A DNA stretch of 64,000 nt from Prado023 sp963777855 (GCA_963777855.1 CAVZRW010000017.1:1-64000), one strand, 5' to 3'; shown: positions 44,365 to 54,281, counted from the stretch's first letter. The notes: a model not told the origin generated them from the sequence alone. Numbers and translations are program-made.

Positions 44365-45152
44365 CGGACCTTGGCTCCGATCCAGACAGCAGCCGCGGCC
44401 ATGAGGCCCACGGCCAGGGTGAACAGGAACGCACCCTCCGTCACGGGACCGAACGAGCCGAGGGCGAACCCGCCGGGCTGCGTCTGGTTCTGGAGGTGGT
44501 CGATGTACTTGAGGATGTCCTGCTTGTCCTCGACGGTCAGGGTGCCGTCGCCGAAGACGGGCATGTTCTGCGGGCCGGTCAGCATCGCCTCGAAGGCCTC
44601 CTGCTGGGTGGCCTCCATCAGCGAGGGAGCGGCCTTGCCGCGGGTGAGTGCGGCACCGCGACCGGCGAAGTTGTGGCACTGGGCGCAGTTGGTGCGGAAC
44701 AGCTCACCACCGCGGGCCAGGTCGGCGTTCGAGGTGTCGAGGTCCTCGGCGGTCGGGATCGCCGGGCCGGGGCCCGTCGTGGCGATGTAGGCGGCCAGGG
44801 CGGCGATCTCCTCCTCGTTGTAGGAGGGCGCCTTGCGCTCGGCCTGCACCACCGGCGCCGCCAGCGGCATGCGGCCGGTGGCCACCTGGAAGTGCACGGC
44901 CGCCGCGCCCACGCCGACGAGGCTGGGCGCCACCGACGTTCCCTCCGCGTTGAGCCCGTGGCAGGACGCGCACCCCTCGAGGTAGAGCTTGCGGCCCTGC
45001 TCGACGACGGTCTCGCTGTGCGGGGAGCCCGCAGCACGCGCAGCGGTGCTCGTCGTCACGAGCGAGTACATCGTGCCGATGACCGCGAGCGCACCGAGCA
45101 GGAGCAGCATGAGCGCTGCCGGGTGCCTCCGCCGGGCAACTGGACTGTTCAC
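44361..45152 (-). CDS. qcrC: Diheme cytochrome c subunit of the bc1 complex
   Basis: 263 residues from GTG 45152. Two haem-binding sites, CASCH and CAQCH, lie in tandem cytochrome c folds; an N-terminal signal anchor and a C-terminal membrane segment hold it. The diheme QcrC replaces soluble cytochrome c in actinobacteria, wiring bc1 directly to CtaC. Confidence 0.95.
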   Translation of the reverse strand: MNSPVARRRHPAALMLLLLGALAVIGTMYSLVTTSTAARAAGSPHSETVVEQGRKLYLEGCASCHGLNAEGTSVAPSLVGVGAAAVHFQVATGRMPLAAPVVQAERKAPSYNEEEIAALAAYIATTGPGPAIPTAEDLDTSNADLARGGELFRTNCAQCHNFAGRGAALTRGKAAPSLMEATQQEAFEAMLTGPQNMPVFGDGTLTVEDKQDILKYIDHLQNQTQPGGFALGSFGPVTEGAFLFTLAVGLMAAAAVWIGAKVR

Positions 45153-45205
45153 GGGCCTACCTCTGCAGGATTCGGTTTCCGGAGCGGGGGGATGCGGGGC
45201 TGGGA

Positions 45206-45814
45206 CTACTGGAGCACGTAGATCATGAAGAACAGGGCGATCCACACCACGTCGACGAAGTGCCAGTAGTAGCTGGTGACGATGGCCGCTGTGGCCTGCT
45301 CGTGGCCGTACCGGCGCGAGGCGTACGAGCGGGCCAGGACGAACAGGAAGGCCACGAGGCCGCCGGTCACGTGCAGGCCGTGGAAGCCCGTGGTCAGGTA
45401 GAACGCCGAGCCGTACGGCGAGGAGGACAGCGTCAGCCCCTCGGCCTGGATCAGGTGGGCGTACTCGTAGATCTGGCCACCGATGAAGAACGCACCCATG
45501 GCGAACGTGATCATGTACCAGCGCTGCATCCGCTTGAGGTCACCGCGCTCGGCAGCGAGCACGCCGAGCTGGCAGGTGACGCTGGAGGAGACCAGCACCA
45601 GGGTGTTCACCGTCGCGAACGGCACGTTCAGGAACTGCGTCTCCTCGGCCCAGACCTCGGGGTTCGTCGAGCGCAGCGTGAAGTACATCGCGAACAGCCC
45701 CGCGAAGAACATGAGCTCGCTGGACAGCCAGATGATGGTGCCGACCGCGGTCTTGTTCGGGTGCACGGGATGGGCGCCCGGGTGCGCGGGGGTAACAACG
45801 GTAGTCGTAGCCAC
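45206..45814 (-). CDS. ctaE: Cytochrome c oxidase subunit III
   Basis: 202 residues from GTG 45814, five membrane segments. IIWLSSELMFFAGLFAMYFTLR and the C-terminal YYWHFVDVVWIALFFMIYVLQ are typical of subunit III. It is the first gene of the run into qcrC (53 bases). The gap upstream to the plus-strand regulator-like gene holds both promoters. Confidence 0.95.
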   Translation of the reverse strand: MATTTVVTPAHPGAHPVHPNKTAVGTIIWLSSELMFFAGLFAMYFTLRSTNPEVWAEETQFLNVPFATVNTLVLVSSSVTCQLGVLAAERGDLKRMQRWYMITFAMGAFFIGGQIYEYAHLIQAEGLTLSSSPYGSAFYLTTGFHGLHVTGGLVAFLFVLARSYASRRYGHEQATAAIVTSYYWHFVDVVWIALFFMIYVLQ

Positions 45815-45929
45815 GGGCCGCAGTGTGTCAGATGCGCCCGTAACTTCCCACCCGGACCCCGGTTTGTCGCCGGTGTGTTGCGCCCCGGGCCCGGTCGGCG
45901 CGCCGCGCAACCAGTAGCATCGGACCCAC

Positions 45930-45971
45930 GCGATCCCCCACAGGCGATCCCCCACAGGCGATCCCCACAGG
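45930..45971. repeat. Triplicated 14-base repeat in the leader of the regulator-like gene
   Basis: Three head-to-tail copies of gcgatcccccacag (45930-45943, 45944-45957, 45958-45971), the last one base shorter in its C-run. The end of the third copy supplies part of the ribosome site (ACAGGAG) for the ATG at 45981. Confidence 0.85.
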
Positions 45972-45980
45972 AGTGTGCCC

Positions 45981-46406
45981 ATGCCCAGCCCTGAGGCCCC
46001 CCGCCCGCTGACCGTCCTGGTCTACAGCGACGATCGCACCGTGCGCCGGTCGGTCATCACCGCGCTGGGCACCCGGCCCGACCCCGAGCTGCCCGACCTG
46101 GAGTTCCTCGAGGTCGCCACCGGCCCGGTGGTCGTGCGCACCGCCGACGCCGGCGGCCTGGACCTGCTGATCCTCGACGGCGAGGCGACCCCGGAGGGCG
46201 GGCTCGGCCTGACCCGCCAGCTCAAGGACGAGATCTACCGGTGCCCCCCGATCCTGGTGCTCACCGGCCGGCCGCAGGACGCCTGGCTGGCCACCTGGTC
46301 GCGCGCGGACGCCGTGGTCGGCCACCCGATCGAGCCGGGCCAGCTCGCCGACGCCGTCTCCGGGCTGCTGCGCAGGCGCGCCGCGTCGGTCGTCACGCGC
46401 CCGTGA
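45981..46406 (+). CDS. Response-regulator-like receiver domain protein without output domain
   Basis: 141 residues forming one receiver-like domain: LTVLVYSDDRTVRRSV (acidic pair), LDLLILDGEATPEGG (Asp at the phosphorylation position), and VLTGRPQDAW. The usual Lys is not obvious. It ends GTGA-overlapped with trpD (46403-46406), so it is coupled to tryptophan synthesis. Position between ctaE and trpD is common in actinomycetes; the role is unknown. Confidence 0.82.
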   Translation: MPSPEAPRPLTVLVYSDDRTVRRSVITALGTRPDPELPDLEFLEVATGPVVVRTADAGGLDLLILDGEATPEGGLGLTRQLKDEIYRCPPILVLTGRPQDAWLATWSRADAVVGHPIEPGQLADAVSGLLRRRAASVVTRP

Positions 46407-47509
46407 GCAGGCCCTCCCCCGCCCAGCCCCTCACGGAGTGGGTCTCGGTCCTGGAGGCCCTGCTCGCCGGTGAGTCCCTGAGCGCGCCGACCACCACCTG
46501 GGTGATGGCCGAGATGCTCACCGGGGGCGCACCCCCGGCCACGGTGGCCGCATTCCTGGTCGCCCTGCGGGCCAAGGGCGAGACCGCCGAGGAGGTCTCC
46601 GGACTGGTCGCCGGCATGATGAACGCCGGCGTCCCGCTGGCCGTCGAGGGGCCCGTGGTCGACACGTGCGGCACCGGCGGCGACCGGTCGCACACGGTCA
46701 ACATCTCCACGATGGCGGCCGTCGTCGCTGCTGCGGCCGGCGCCCGGGTGGCCAAGCACGGCAACCGCGCAGCCTCCTCGCAGAGTGGCTCGGCCGACAT
46801 GCTCGAGGCCCTCGGGGTCGTGATCGACCTGCCGGCCAGCGCCGCGGCCGAGGCCGGCCGGGCCGTGGGGATCACCTTCGCCTTCGCCCCCGTGTTCCAC
46901 CCGGCGATGCGCCACATCGGACCCATCCGCCGCGAGCTGGCGATCCGCACCGTGTTCAACGTCCTGGGCCCCCTGGCCAACCCGGCCCGGCCGCAGGCCC
47001 AGGTGCTCGGCGTGCCCAACGTGGAGATCGGCGAGCTCATGGCCGCCGTGCTGGCCGCCCGTGGCACCCGCGCCCTGGTCGTGCACGGCTCCGACGGCCT
47101 CGACGAGCTGACCGTCCACGGCCCCTCCACCGTCTGGGACCTGACCGGCGCGCAGCCGCGCACCGTGACCCTCGATCCCAGCGCCCTGGGCATCAGCGCA
47201 CCCGCGCCCGACGCCCTTCGCGGCGGGTCCGCTGCGCGCAACGCCCAGCTCTTCCGCACACTGCTCGACACCCCTGACGCCCCGGAGGTCGCCGGCATCC
47301 GTGACGCGGTCTGCCTCAACGCCGCGGCGGCGCTGGTTGCCTACGCCGCCGCCGGTGGGTCCGGCACGGTGGCCATCCCGGACCCGGCCGAGGACCTGCT
47401 CACCCGGATGGCCGTCGCCCTGCCGGCTGCCCGCGACGCACTGGACCGCGGTGCCGCGCGCGACCTGCTCGCGCGCTGGATCCGGACCAGCCAGGACCTG
47501 CAGCCGTAG
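46403..47509 (+). CDS. trpD: Anthranilate phosphoribosyltransferase
   Basis: 368 residues from GTG 46403. VDTCGTGGDRSHTVNIST (PRPP site), AKHGNRAASSQSGSADMLEALG and the HPAMRHIGPIRRELAIRTVFNVLGPL stretch are canonical. It joins anthranilate with PRPP in tryptophan synthesis. It stands apart from other trp genes, next to the respiratory cluster as in M. tuberculosis (Rv2192c). Confidence 0.95.
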   Translation: MSRPSPAQPLTEWVSVLEALLAGESLSAPTTTWVMAEMLTGGAPPATVAAFLVALRAKGETAEEVSGLVAGMMNAGVPLAVEGPVVDTCGTGGDRSHTVNISTMAAVVAAAAGARVAKHGNRAASSQSGSADMLEALGVVIDLPASAAAEAGRAVGITFAFAPVFHPAMRHIGPIRRELAIRTVFNVLGPLANPARPQAQVLGVPNVEIGELMAAVLAARGTRALVVHGSDGLDELTVHGPSTVWDLTGAQPRTVTLDPSALGISAPAPDALRGGSAARNAQLFRTLLDTPDAPEVAGIRDAVCLNAAAALVAYAAAGGSGTVAIPDPAEDLLTRMAVALPAARDALDRGAARDLLARWIRTSQDLQP

Positions 47510-47516
47510 GCCGGCG

Positions 47517-47918
47517 ATGGTACCCAGCGCGACGCCCCCCGAGGGGCCCCCACCGGTCGAGGGACCCCCGGAGGCCCGCGAGCCCGACTACCTGATCTCC
47601 GGGACCGGGTGCGTGGCTGGGCACGTGCCCGGCCACGAGCTCGATGCCGGGCGGCTCGGGGTCGTGCCCACCAGGCGACGAGCCCGGCTCGGCCTGGCGC
47701 TGGTCGTCTGGTGCATCGTCGGGGCGGCGCTGCTGGCGATCACCGGAGCCACGGGCCCGAACTGGACCGTCCTCGCCTGCCAGGTGGCGCTGATCTGGCT
47801 GGCGTTCGCCGCCTTCGTCGTGCGCAGCGCCGGGCATCGGGGCCAGTGCTGGCGCACGCGCACGTGGCGCCACGCCTGGGGCGGCATCGCACCGGGCTCG
47901 ACGCCCTCGGAATCCTGA
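47517..47918 (+). CDS. Small hypothetical membrane protein
   Basis: 133 residues. The N-terminus is Pro-rich, then two membrane segments (LGLALVVWCIVGAALLAIT, VLACQVALIWLAFAAFVV) and a basic tail. Starts seven bases after trpD, so probably cotranscribed. No family recognised; the last codons lie in a small duplication (cctcggaatcctgac). Confidence 0.6.
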   Translation: MVPSATPPEGPPPVEGPPEAREPDYLISGTGCVAGHVPGHELDAGRLGVVPTRRRARLGLALVVWCIVGAALLAITGATGPNWTVLACQVALIWLAFAAFVVRSAGHRGQCWRTRTWRHAWGGIAPGSTPSES

Positions 47919-47949
47919 CCCCCTCGGAATCCTGACCGGGGAGTACCGA

Positions 47950-47975
47950 CCCCGGGGACTCTGACCGTCCCGGGG
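47950..47975. terminator. Hairpin between the trpD run and ctaF
   Basis: The CCCCGGGGAC arm (47950-47959) pairs with GTCCCGGGG (47967-47975) with one bulged base. It is flanked by two short duplications: cctcggaatcctgac near 47900-47935 and gaggcgtg-ctcagaactg near 47988-48029. The second runs into the 3' end of ctaF. Confidence 0.5.
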
Positions 47976-48020
47976 ACCAGGGCCTCCGGGAGGCGTGCCT
48001 CAGAACTGCCGAGGCGTGAC

Positions 48021-48419
48021 TCAGAACTGAGCGTTGGGCCCGCGGTAGTACTCGAACAGCCAGTAGGCCGTGGACATGACCACCAGGACCAGGCCGGCAA
48101 CCACGATCCAGGCCGCGAACGCCAGCCCGGCGAAGGTGATGGCCGCCGACAGGCCGGTGAGCAGGGGCGCCCACGAGTGCGGGCTGAAGTGCCCGTAGTC
48201 GGGGTCCGCCTCCCAGATCTCGCCGTCCGGCTCGTCCTCGGGCTGGTGGACCATCCGCTTCTCGGTGACGACCAGGTAGAAGCCCACCATCGCGGCCAGG
48301 AATCCGGTGAGCACCAGGGCAGTGGTGCCGGCCTCGTCGTGCGACATCACCCAGTAGATGCCTGCGACGAGCAGGTAGAAGACCGCTCCGCCGAGGAAGA
48401 GCCTGCCTGCCAGCTTCAC
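48021..48419 (-). CDS. ctaF: Actinobacterial cytochrome c oxidase subunit IV
   Basis: 132 residues from GTG 48419 with four hydrophobic segments. FYLVVTEKRMVHQPEDEPDGEI and EADPDYGHFSPHSWAPL are the CtaF hallmark between helices two and three. It is a structural subunit of the aa3 oxidase in actinobacteria. Coupled to ctaD by a GTGA overlap at 48416-48419. Confidence 0.94.
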   Translation of the reverse strand: MKLAGRLFLGGAVFYLLVAGIYWVMSHDEAGTTALVLTGFLAAMVGFYLVVTEKRMVHQPEDEPDGEIWEADPDYGHFSPHSWAPLLTGLSAAITFAGLAFAAWIVVAGLVLVVMSTAYWLFEYYRGPNAQF

Positions 48420-50125
48420 GAGATCTCCCCCTTGGCCTTGCGGGACTCCAGGGTGGCCATGTAGCCCTCCACGTCCCAGTCGGCGAGCTCCGGGTGGTGC
48501 AGGTCGAACGCGGGACGCTCCGAGCGGATTCGGGGCAGCTCCACGAAGTTGTGCCGCGGCGGCGGGCAGGAGGTCGCCCACTCCAGGGACCCGCCCCAAC
48601 CCCACGGGTCGTCCACGGTCACCAGCGGCGCGTTCCGCCAGGTCGTGTAGACGTTGTAGAGGAAGAACAGGGTCGACACGCCCAGGACGAGCGCGAAGGC
48701 CGAGGAGATCTCGTTCTCGAGCGTGAAGCCGTCACCGGGCAGGTAGTCGCCGTAGCGGCGCGGCATGCCCTCCACCCCCAGCCAGTGCTGCACGAGGAAG
48801 GTGCCGTTGAAGCCGATGAACGTCAGCGCGAAGTGCCACTTGCCCAGCGTCTCGTCGAGCATCCGGCCGAAGAACTTCGGCCACCAGAAGTAGAACCCGC
48901 CGAACATCGCGAACACGACCGTGCCGAACACGGTGTAGTGGAAGTGGGCGACCACGAAGTACGAGTCCGAGACGTGGAAGTCCAGCGGCGGCGAGGCCAG
49001 GATGATGCCGGTCAGCCCGCCGAACAGGAACGTGATCAGGAAGCCCAGGGCCCAGAGCATCGGCGTCTCGAAGGTCACCGACCCGCCCCACATGGTGCCG
49101 ATCCAGTTGAAGAACTTCACGCCGGTGGGCACCGCGATGAGCATCGTCATCAGCGCGAAGTACGGCAGGCTCACCGCGCCCGTGACGTACATGTGGTGGG
49201 CCCACACGGCCATGGACAGCGCCGCGATGGCGATCGTGGCGAACACGAGGCCCTTGTAGCCGAAGATCGGCTTGCGGCTGAACGCCGGCAGGATCTCGGA
49301 GATCACGCCGAAGAACGGCAGCGCGAGGACGTAGACCTCCGGATGGCCGAAGAACCAGAACAGGTGCTGCCACAGGATCGCCCCGCCGTTCTCGGGCAGG
49401 AAGACCACCGAGCCGAACTTGCGGTCGATCTCCAGCACGACCAGCGTGGCGGCCAGCACCGGGAACACCATCAGGATCAGCACGCTGGTCAGCAGCACGT
49501 TCCAGGTGAAGATCGACATCCGGAACATGACCAGGCCGGGGGCCCGCATGGTCAGGATCGTGGTGATGAAGTTGACCGCGCCGAGGATGGTGCCGACGCC
49601 GCCGAGGGCGAAGCCCAGGATCCAGAGGTCCGCGCCGATGTTGGGCGAGAACTCCGACCCGGACAGCGGCGTGTAGAGGAACCAGCCGAAGGCTGCGGCC
49701 CCACCCGGTGTCACGAACCCGATGAGCACGATCAGCCCACCGAAGAAGTACATCCAGTAGCCGAGCATGTTCAGCCGCGGGAACGCGACGTCCGGGGAGC
49801 CGATCTGCAGCGGCATCAGGAAGTTCGCGAACCCCACGAACAGGGCGGTGGCGAACAGCAGCAGCATGATCGAGCCGTGCATCGTGAACAGTTGGTTGTA
49901 CTGCTCCAGCGTCACGATCTGCAGCCCGGGCCGCGCCAGCTCGGCCCGGATCAACAGGGCCATCACGCCGCCGATGAGGAAGTACGTGAAGGAGGTGCCC
50001 AGGTACAGCCGGCCGATGGTCTTGTGATCGGTGGTCGTGATCACCGAGATGATCTTCTGGCCCAGGGTCGTCTCCCGGGGCGCGGGGGCGAGCTGGGCGA
50101 CGGGCGGCTCGTTGAGCAGGGTCAT
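48416..50125 (-). CDS. ctaD: Cytochrome c oxidase subunit I
   Basis: 569 residues, twelve membrane segments. Haem a, a3 and CuB ligands are visible: MLLLFATALFVG region with low-spin His in FTMHGSIM, HPEVYVLALP (CuB His and cross-linked Tyr), WAHHMYVTG, and HFHYTVFG. It reduces oxygen and pumps protons. It follows ctaC with a four-base overlap and precedes ctaF. Confidence 0.97.
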   Translation of the reverse strand: MTLLNEPPVAQLAPAPRETTLGQKIISVITTTDHKTIGRLYLGTSFTYFLIGGVMALLIRAELARPGLQIVTLEQYNQLFTMHGSIMLLLFATALFVGFANFLMPLQIGSPDVAFPRLNMLGYWMYFFGGLIVLIGFVTPGGAAAFGWFLYTPLSGSEFSPNIGADLWILGFALGGVGTILGAVNFITTILTMRAPGLVMFRMSIFTWNVLLTSVLILMVFPVLAATLVVLEIDRKFGSVVFLPENGGAILWQHLFWFFGHPEVYVLALPFFGVISEILPAFSRKPIFGYKGLVFATIAIAALSMAVWAHHMYVTGAVSLPYFALMTMLIAVPTGVKFFNWIGTMWGGSVTFETPMLWALGFLITFLFGGLTGIILASPPLDFHVSDSYFVVAHFHYTVFGTVVFAMFGGFYFWWPKFFGRMLDETLGKWHFALTFIGFNGTFLVQHWLGVEGMPRRYGDYLPGDGFTLENEISSAFALVLGVSTLFFLYNVYTTWRNAPLVTVDDPWGWGGSLEWATSCPPPRHNFVELPRIRSERPAFDLHHPELADWDVEGYMATLESRKAKGEIS

Positions 50126-50976
50126 AGCGTGCCCTCCGGGTAGCGTGCGATCTCCCAGTAGCGCTCACCGTCACGAGTGATGCGCTCGGTCTCGATCTGG
50201 CCGGTCTGGCCCTTGGCGCGCAGCTGCGCCAGGTGCGCGTCGTACTCGGCCCGCTCGACCACCTTGACCGTGAACAGCATCCGGGCGTGGTCGACACCGC
50301 ACAGCTCCGCGCACCGTCCGGCGTAGGTGCCGACCTTGTTGGGGGTGACCTGGAACTTGTTGAGCCGGTCGGGGAAGACGTCCATCTTCATCAGGAACGC
50401 CGGGATCCAGAAGGAGTGGATGACGTCCGGGCTCTGCAGCTCGAACACCACCGACTCGTTCACCGGCAGGTAGAGCACCGGTGTGTCCTCGGGATCGGCG
50501 GTGCCGACGTCGTACACGTCGGCCTCGGGGTAGTTGAACGCCCAGCTCCAGCGGAACCCGACGACGCCCACGGTGTTGTCCGGGTTGGCCGAGACCTTGG
50601 TCAGCTCGATCTGGTCGCGGGCGGTGAAGAAGAACATGCCCAGGATCATCACGAGCGGCACGACGGTGTACATCAGCTCGAGCGGGATGTTGTAGCGCAT
50701 CTGCTTGGGCGCCGGGTCCCCCTCGCGGCGACGGAACCGGATCGCCGCGTACAGGATCAGGCCGCCGGTGAGCACGCCCACGAGGGTGACCGCCACCCAG
50801 GCCCCGAACCACAGGCTCTCGATGATCGGGGTCTGCTCGGTCGCCCCGTCAGGTGCGTTGAACGACAGTGCCTCCTGGGCGCTGCATCCCGACGCGAGCA
50901 GCACCGCGGCCGTCGCCGCGGCCACCGCCGCCCACCTGCGATGCGGCCTGGCACGGCCTGTGCGGACTCTCACCAC
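50122..50976 (-). CDS. ctaC: Cytochrome c oxidase subunit II (CuA), lipoprotein
   Basis: 284 residues from GTG 50976 (the next codon, GTG 50973, is equally possible). A signal with lipobox LLASGC and two membrane helices precede the cupredoxin domain. CuA ligands are His in DVIHSFWIPAF and the C-x3-C, His and Met set in CAELCGVDHARM. It takes electrons from QcrC cytochrome c. First gene of ctaC-ctaD-ctaF; divergent from the cysteine desulfurase gene. Confidence 0.95.
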   Translation of the reverse strand: MVRVRTGRARPHRRWAAVAAATAAVLLASGCSAQEALSFNAPDGATEQTPIIESLWFGAWVAVTLVGVLTGGLILYAAIRFRRREGDPAPKQMRYNIPLELMYTVVPLVMILGMFFFTARDQIELTKVSANPDNTVGVVGFRWSWAFNYPEADVYDVGTADPEDTPVLYLPVNESVVFELQSPDVIHSFWIPAFLMKMDVFPDRLNKFQVTPNKVGTYAGRCAELCGVDHARMLFTVKVVERAEYDAHLAQLRAKGQTGQIETERITRDGERYWEIARYPEGTL

Positions 50977-51111
50977 GTCTCGTGATCCCCTCGGCTGGTT
51001 TGGCGCACAGCGCGCTGCTCGCACGCAGCGGCAAAGCGGACGCTCTGGACGGGGGGAGACTAGCGCAGCGGACGCCCTTTCTGCCACGGGGGTCGGCGAT
51101 ACGGTTGCGGC

Positions 51112-52247
51112 ATGTCGCGGTACTTCGACGCTGCCTCCGGGCTGCCGCTGTCCCCCGGTGCGCGGGCCGCGCTGCAGGCCGGCCTCGAGCACGGATGGGC
51201 CGATCCCAGCCGCCTGCACCGGCAGGGTCGGGTGGCCCGCCAGCTGCTCGACGGGGCCCGTGCCGCGGTGGCCGCCTGCGTGGGGGCGCTGCCGCAGGAG
51301 GTGATCTTCGTCTCGTCCGGCACGCAGGCGGTGCAGGCGGGACTGCTCGGCCTGGCCCGGGGCCGTGCCCGGGTGGGCGCCGGGGTGGTCGCCTCCAGCG
51401 TGGAGCACTCGGCCGTGCTGCGCGCTGCGGACTGGGCCACCGGACCCGCGGGACCTGTGCTGGTCCCGGTGAACCCTGAAGGTGAGGTTGAGGTCGAGGC
51501 ATTTGCGGCGGGCCGTCTCCTCACCCGGGGTGGCGGTGGCGGCGCGTGCAGCACGTGAACCCCGAGGTGGGTGCGGTCCAGCCCCTGGCGGCCGTGCACG
51601 GGCTGGCCCGTGAGCACGGCGTGCCCCTGATGGTGGATGCGGCGGCGGCCCTCGGGGCCCTGCCGACCACCGAGCACTGGGACGTTCTGGCGGCCAGCGC
51701 GCACAAGTGGGGCGGTCCCGCGGGGGTGGGCGTCCTGGTGGTGCGCACCGGCGTGCGCTGGCGCAGCCCCTGGCCCACGGACGAGGCCGGGCGGTGGGCG
51801 GGGTTCCCGGACGTCGCGGGTGCGGTGGCTGCGGCCACGGCCCTGGAGGAGGCGACGGCGGCACTCCAGCGCACGGCTGCGCACCGCGACGGGCTGCGCG
51901 CGCTGCTGCGCGCGCGCGTGCCGGGCTGCGCGCCGGATGTGAGCGTGCTCGGCCCGGACCGCGGCGCCCCGCACATCGCCGGCTTCACGGTCCTGTACGC
52001 CGACGGGGAGGCGCTGGTCAGCGCGCTGGACCGCGCGGGATTCGCGGTGAGCTCCGGGTCGGCGTGCACCTCCGACACCCGCCGACCCAGCCACGTCCTG
52101 GTCGCCATGGGCGCGGTGACCCACGGCAACCTGCGCCTGGGCCTGCCTCCCGAGGTGACGCGACAGGACGTGCTCGAGCTGATCGAGGCCCTGCCGGCCG
52201 CGATCGCCGAGTCCCGGGCCGCCGCCGACCGGGCGGCCGGAGCATGA
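51112..52247 (+). pseudogene. Cysteine desulfurase (NifS/IscS-like), frameshifted as read
   Basis: Aminotransferase class V: YFDAASGLPLSPGARAAL, SGTQAVQAG, SSVEHSAVL, the PLP lysine in AASAHKWGGPAG, and the persulfide cysteine in SSGSACTSDTRRPSHVL. Two extra bases, near 51510 (g before gccgtctcc) and near 51549, break the frame; removing both gives 377 residues. It would release sulfur from cysteine for TusA, whose gene overlaps its stop (ATGA, 52244-52247). Confidence 0.87.
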
Positions 52248-52560
52248 GCACGCTCGTCGACGCCCGGGGCGTGCTGTGCCCTGTGCCGATCATCCGGCTC
52301 GCCCGCTGTGCGGCCGCCTGGCCCCCGGTAGCGAGATCACGCTGCTCACCGACGACCCGGCCGCCGAGCACGATGTCCCCGCCTGGTGCCGCCTGCGCGG
52401 CCACACCCTGCTGGAGTCGCGCGTGGTCGGAGGCGGACGCCGGGTCCCTGCCGGACGCCGGGCCTGCGCCGGGCTCACCCGCCCCGGGCCCGGGGCCGAT
52501 CCCGACCGAGCCGCACGCGCCGAACTCCCAGCCCGGTCAGGTGCTGCGCCACCTGATCCG
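52244..52560 (+). pseudogene. TusA-family sulfur carrier, frameshifted as read
   Basis: STLVDARGVLCPVPIIRLARCAA is the TusA start with the sulfur-carrying Cys in LCPVP. A base is missing near 52316; the next frame continues APGSEITLLTDDPAAEHDVPAWCRLRGH, the rest of the TusA fold. A further shift follows near 52430 and the end is uncertain (about 52560). It pairs with the coupled desulfurase for tRNA thiolation or another sulfur relay. Confidence 0.7.
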
Positions 52561-53288
52561 GGTCGAGGCCGCCCAGCGCCCCCGGCGCCCCGCCGGCCAC
52601 GAGCCCCGCGCTGAGCCCGGCCGCCGAGCACCGGGTCCAGCCGGCAGGGCGCGGGCCAGCATCCGCCGGTACGTGCCGCGGGTCACCTCATCCACGCCGA
52701 GGGTGGCCAGGTGGGGGGTGCGCCACTGCACGTCCACGAAGCGCTGCCCGGTGGCGCCCGGTGCCGCCAGCAGCTCGGCCAGGGCGACCACCGCCACCTT
52801 CGAGGCGTCCGTGCGTCGGTGGAACTTCGACTCGGCGGCGACCAGCCCGCCCACCTCCACGCCGAACAGGCCCCCGGCCAGCGCGCCCCCGGCGTCCCAC
52901 ACCTCGATCGAGTGGGCCCAGCCGAGCTCGTGCAGGCCGCGGTAGCTGGCGCGGTACTCCCGGGTGATCCAGCCGTGCGCGCGGGCCGGGTCGGCACAGG
53001 CGGCCACCACCTCGTCGAAGGCGGCGTCCACGCGACACGGTGAACCGGCCCAGCGCCCGGTGCAGTGAGCGGGCCACGTGCATCTCGGCGGGGCGCAGGA
53101 TCCCCCGGGGGTCCGGCGACCACCAGCCCAGCACGCCGGGCTCAGGCATCGCGAACAGCCCGGCGCGGTACCCGGCCAGCAGCATCGCCGGGGAGAGGTC
53201 GGCCCCCACGGCCACGAACTCCTCGCCGTCGGCAAGCGCAGTCGAGGTCCGGCAGCAGCCAGGGGGCCGGGGGCGGCTCGATCGGCAT
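52537..53288 (-). pseudogene. aat: Leucyl/phenylalanyl-tRNA-protein transferase, frameshifted as read
   Basis: MPIEPPPAPWLLPDLDCA, then in another frame VGADLSPAMLLAGYRAGLFAM and GWWSPDPRGILRPAEMHVARSL, and in a third AESKFHRRTDASKVAVVALAELL and FVDVQWRTPHLATLG. Together they cover the whole Aat protein, which adds Leu or Phe to N-terminal Arg/Lys for the N-end rule (ClpS) pathway. At least two indels (near 53230 and 53040). All motifs are kept, favouring sequence error. Confidence 0.82.
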
Positions 53289-53290
53289 GG

Positions 53291-54281
53291 TCAGGGTCGC
53301 GAGAGCGCGACGTGCGCCCCGATCTCCTCGACCGCGACCGGCCCGTAGGCCGCGCGCGATGCGCTCAAGGAACGCCCGGCGCGCCAGCTCGTACTCCTGG
53401 GTGCCGATCGCTCTCGAGCACGTACGGTCGCCAGCAGCGAGCCGACCTGGGCGGCCCGCTCCAGGCCGCAGGCCCCAGCGTGCCGGCGAGGAAGCCGGCG
53501 CGGAACGCGTCGCCGACGCCGGTGGGGTCGACCGGCGTGGTCTCGGGGCCGGCGCCGATCGACCGCGGGCTCCGCGCCGCGTCCGCTCGATGCGCACGCC
53601 GTGCTGGCCGAGGGTGGTGATCCGGGTGCCGACGCGGGCCAGCACCTGGGCGTCGGTCCAGCCGGTCTTCTGCTCGGCAGCGCCGACTCGTACTCGTTGG
53701 TGAACAGGTACGCGGCGCCCTCGACCAGAGCAGGCGGATCTCCTCGCCGCTCCATCCGGGCCAGCTGCTGGGACGGGTCGGCGGCGAAGGGCAGCCCGCG
53801 GCCGGCACTCCTCGGTGTGCCGCACCATCGCCGTCGGGGTCGTTGGCCCCGATCAGGACGAGGTCGGCCCCGCCGATCCGCTCCACCACCGGCCCCAGCT
53901 CGATGTCGCGGGCCTCGCGCATGGCGCCCGCGTAGAAGCGGCGATCTGGTTGGCGTCGTCGTCGGTCGGTGCAGACGAAGCGCGCCGTGTGCGCACCTCC
54001 GAGACATGCACGGACTCGGTGTCCACGCCGTGGCGCTGCAGCCACGAGCGGTAGTCGGCGAAGTCCGGGCCGACGGCCCCGACGAGCACGGGACGCAGCC
54101 CCAGCATGCCCATGCCGAACGCGATGTTCGCCGCGACCCCACCGCGACGCACCTCGAGCTCGTCGACGAGGAAGGACAGCGAGATCTTGTCCACCTTGTC
54201 CAGGACGATCGAGTCGGCGAACCGACCCGGGAACGTCATGAGGTGGTCGGTCGCGATCGATCCGGTCACGACGACGCGCAT
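53291..54281 (-). pseudogene. PfkB-family kinase, adenosine kinase (AdoK)-like, multiply frameshifted
   Basis: Starts MRVVVTGSIATDHLMTFPGRF and reads well to HVSEVRT: ribokinase family with GGVAANIAFGMGMLG. After 53985 the frame changes several times through RFYAGAMREARDIELGPV, ADLVLIGAND, FAADPSQQLARM, AAYLFTNEYESAL, the catalytic VDPTGVGDAFRAGFLAG, and AAYGPVAVEEIG. The GxGD motif is intact. In mycobacteria the gene in this spot (Rv2202c) is adenosine kinase. Sequence error is the likeliest cause of the shifts. Confidence 0.8.

Noticed and set aside
48494..50143. 549-codon plus-strand frame opposite ctaD
   Set aside because: Antisense shadow with no motif; ctaD is certain.
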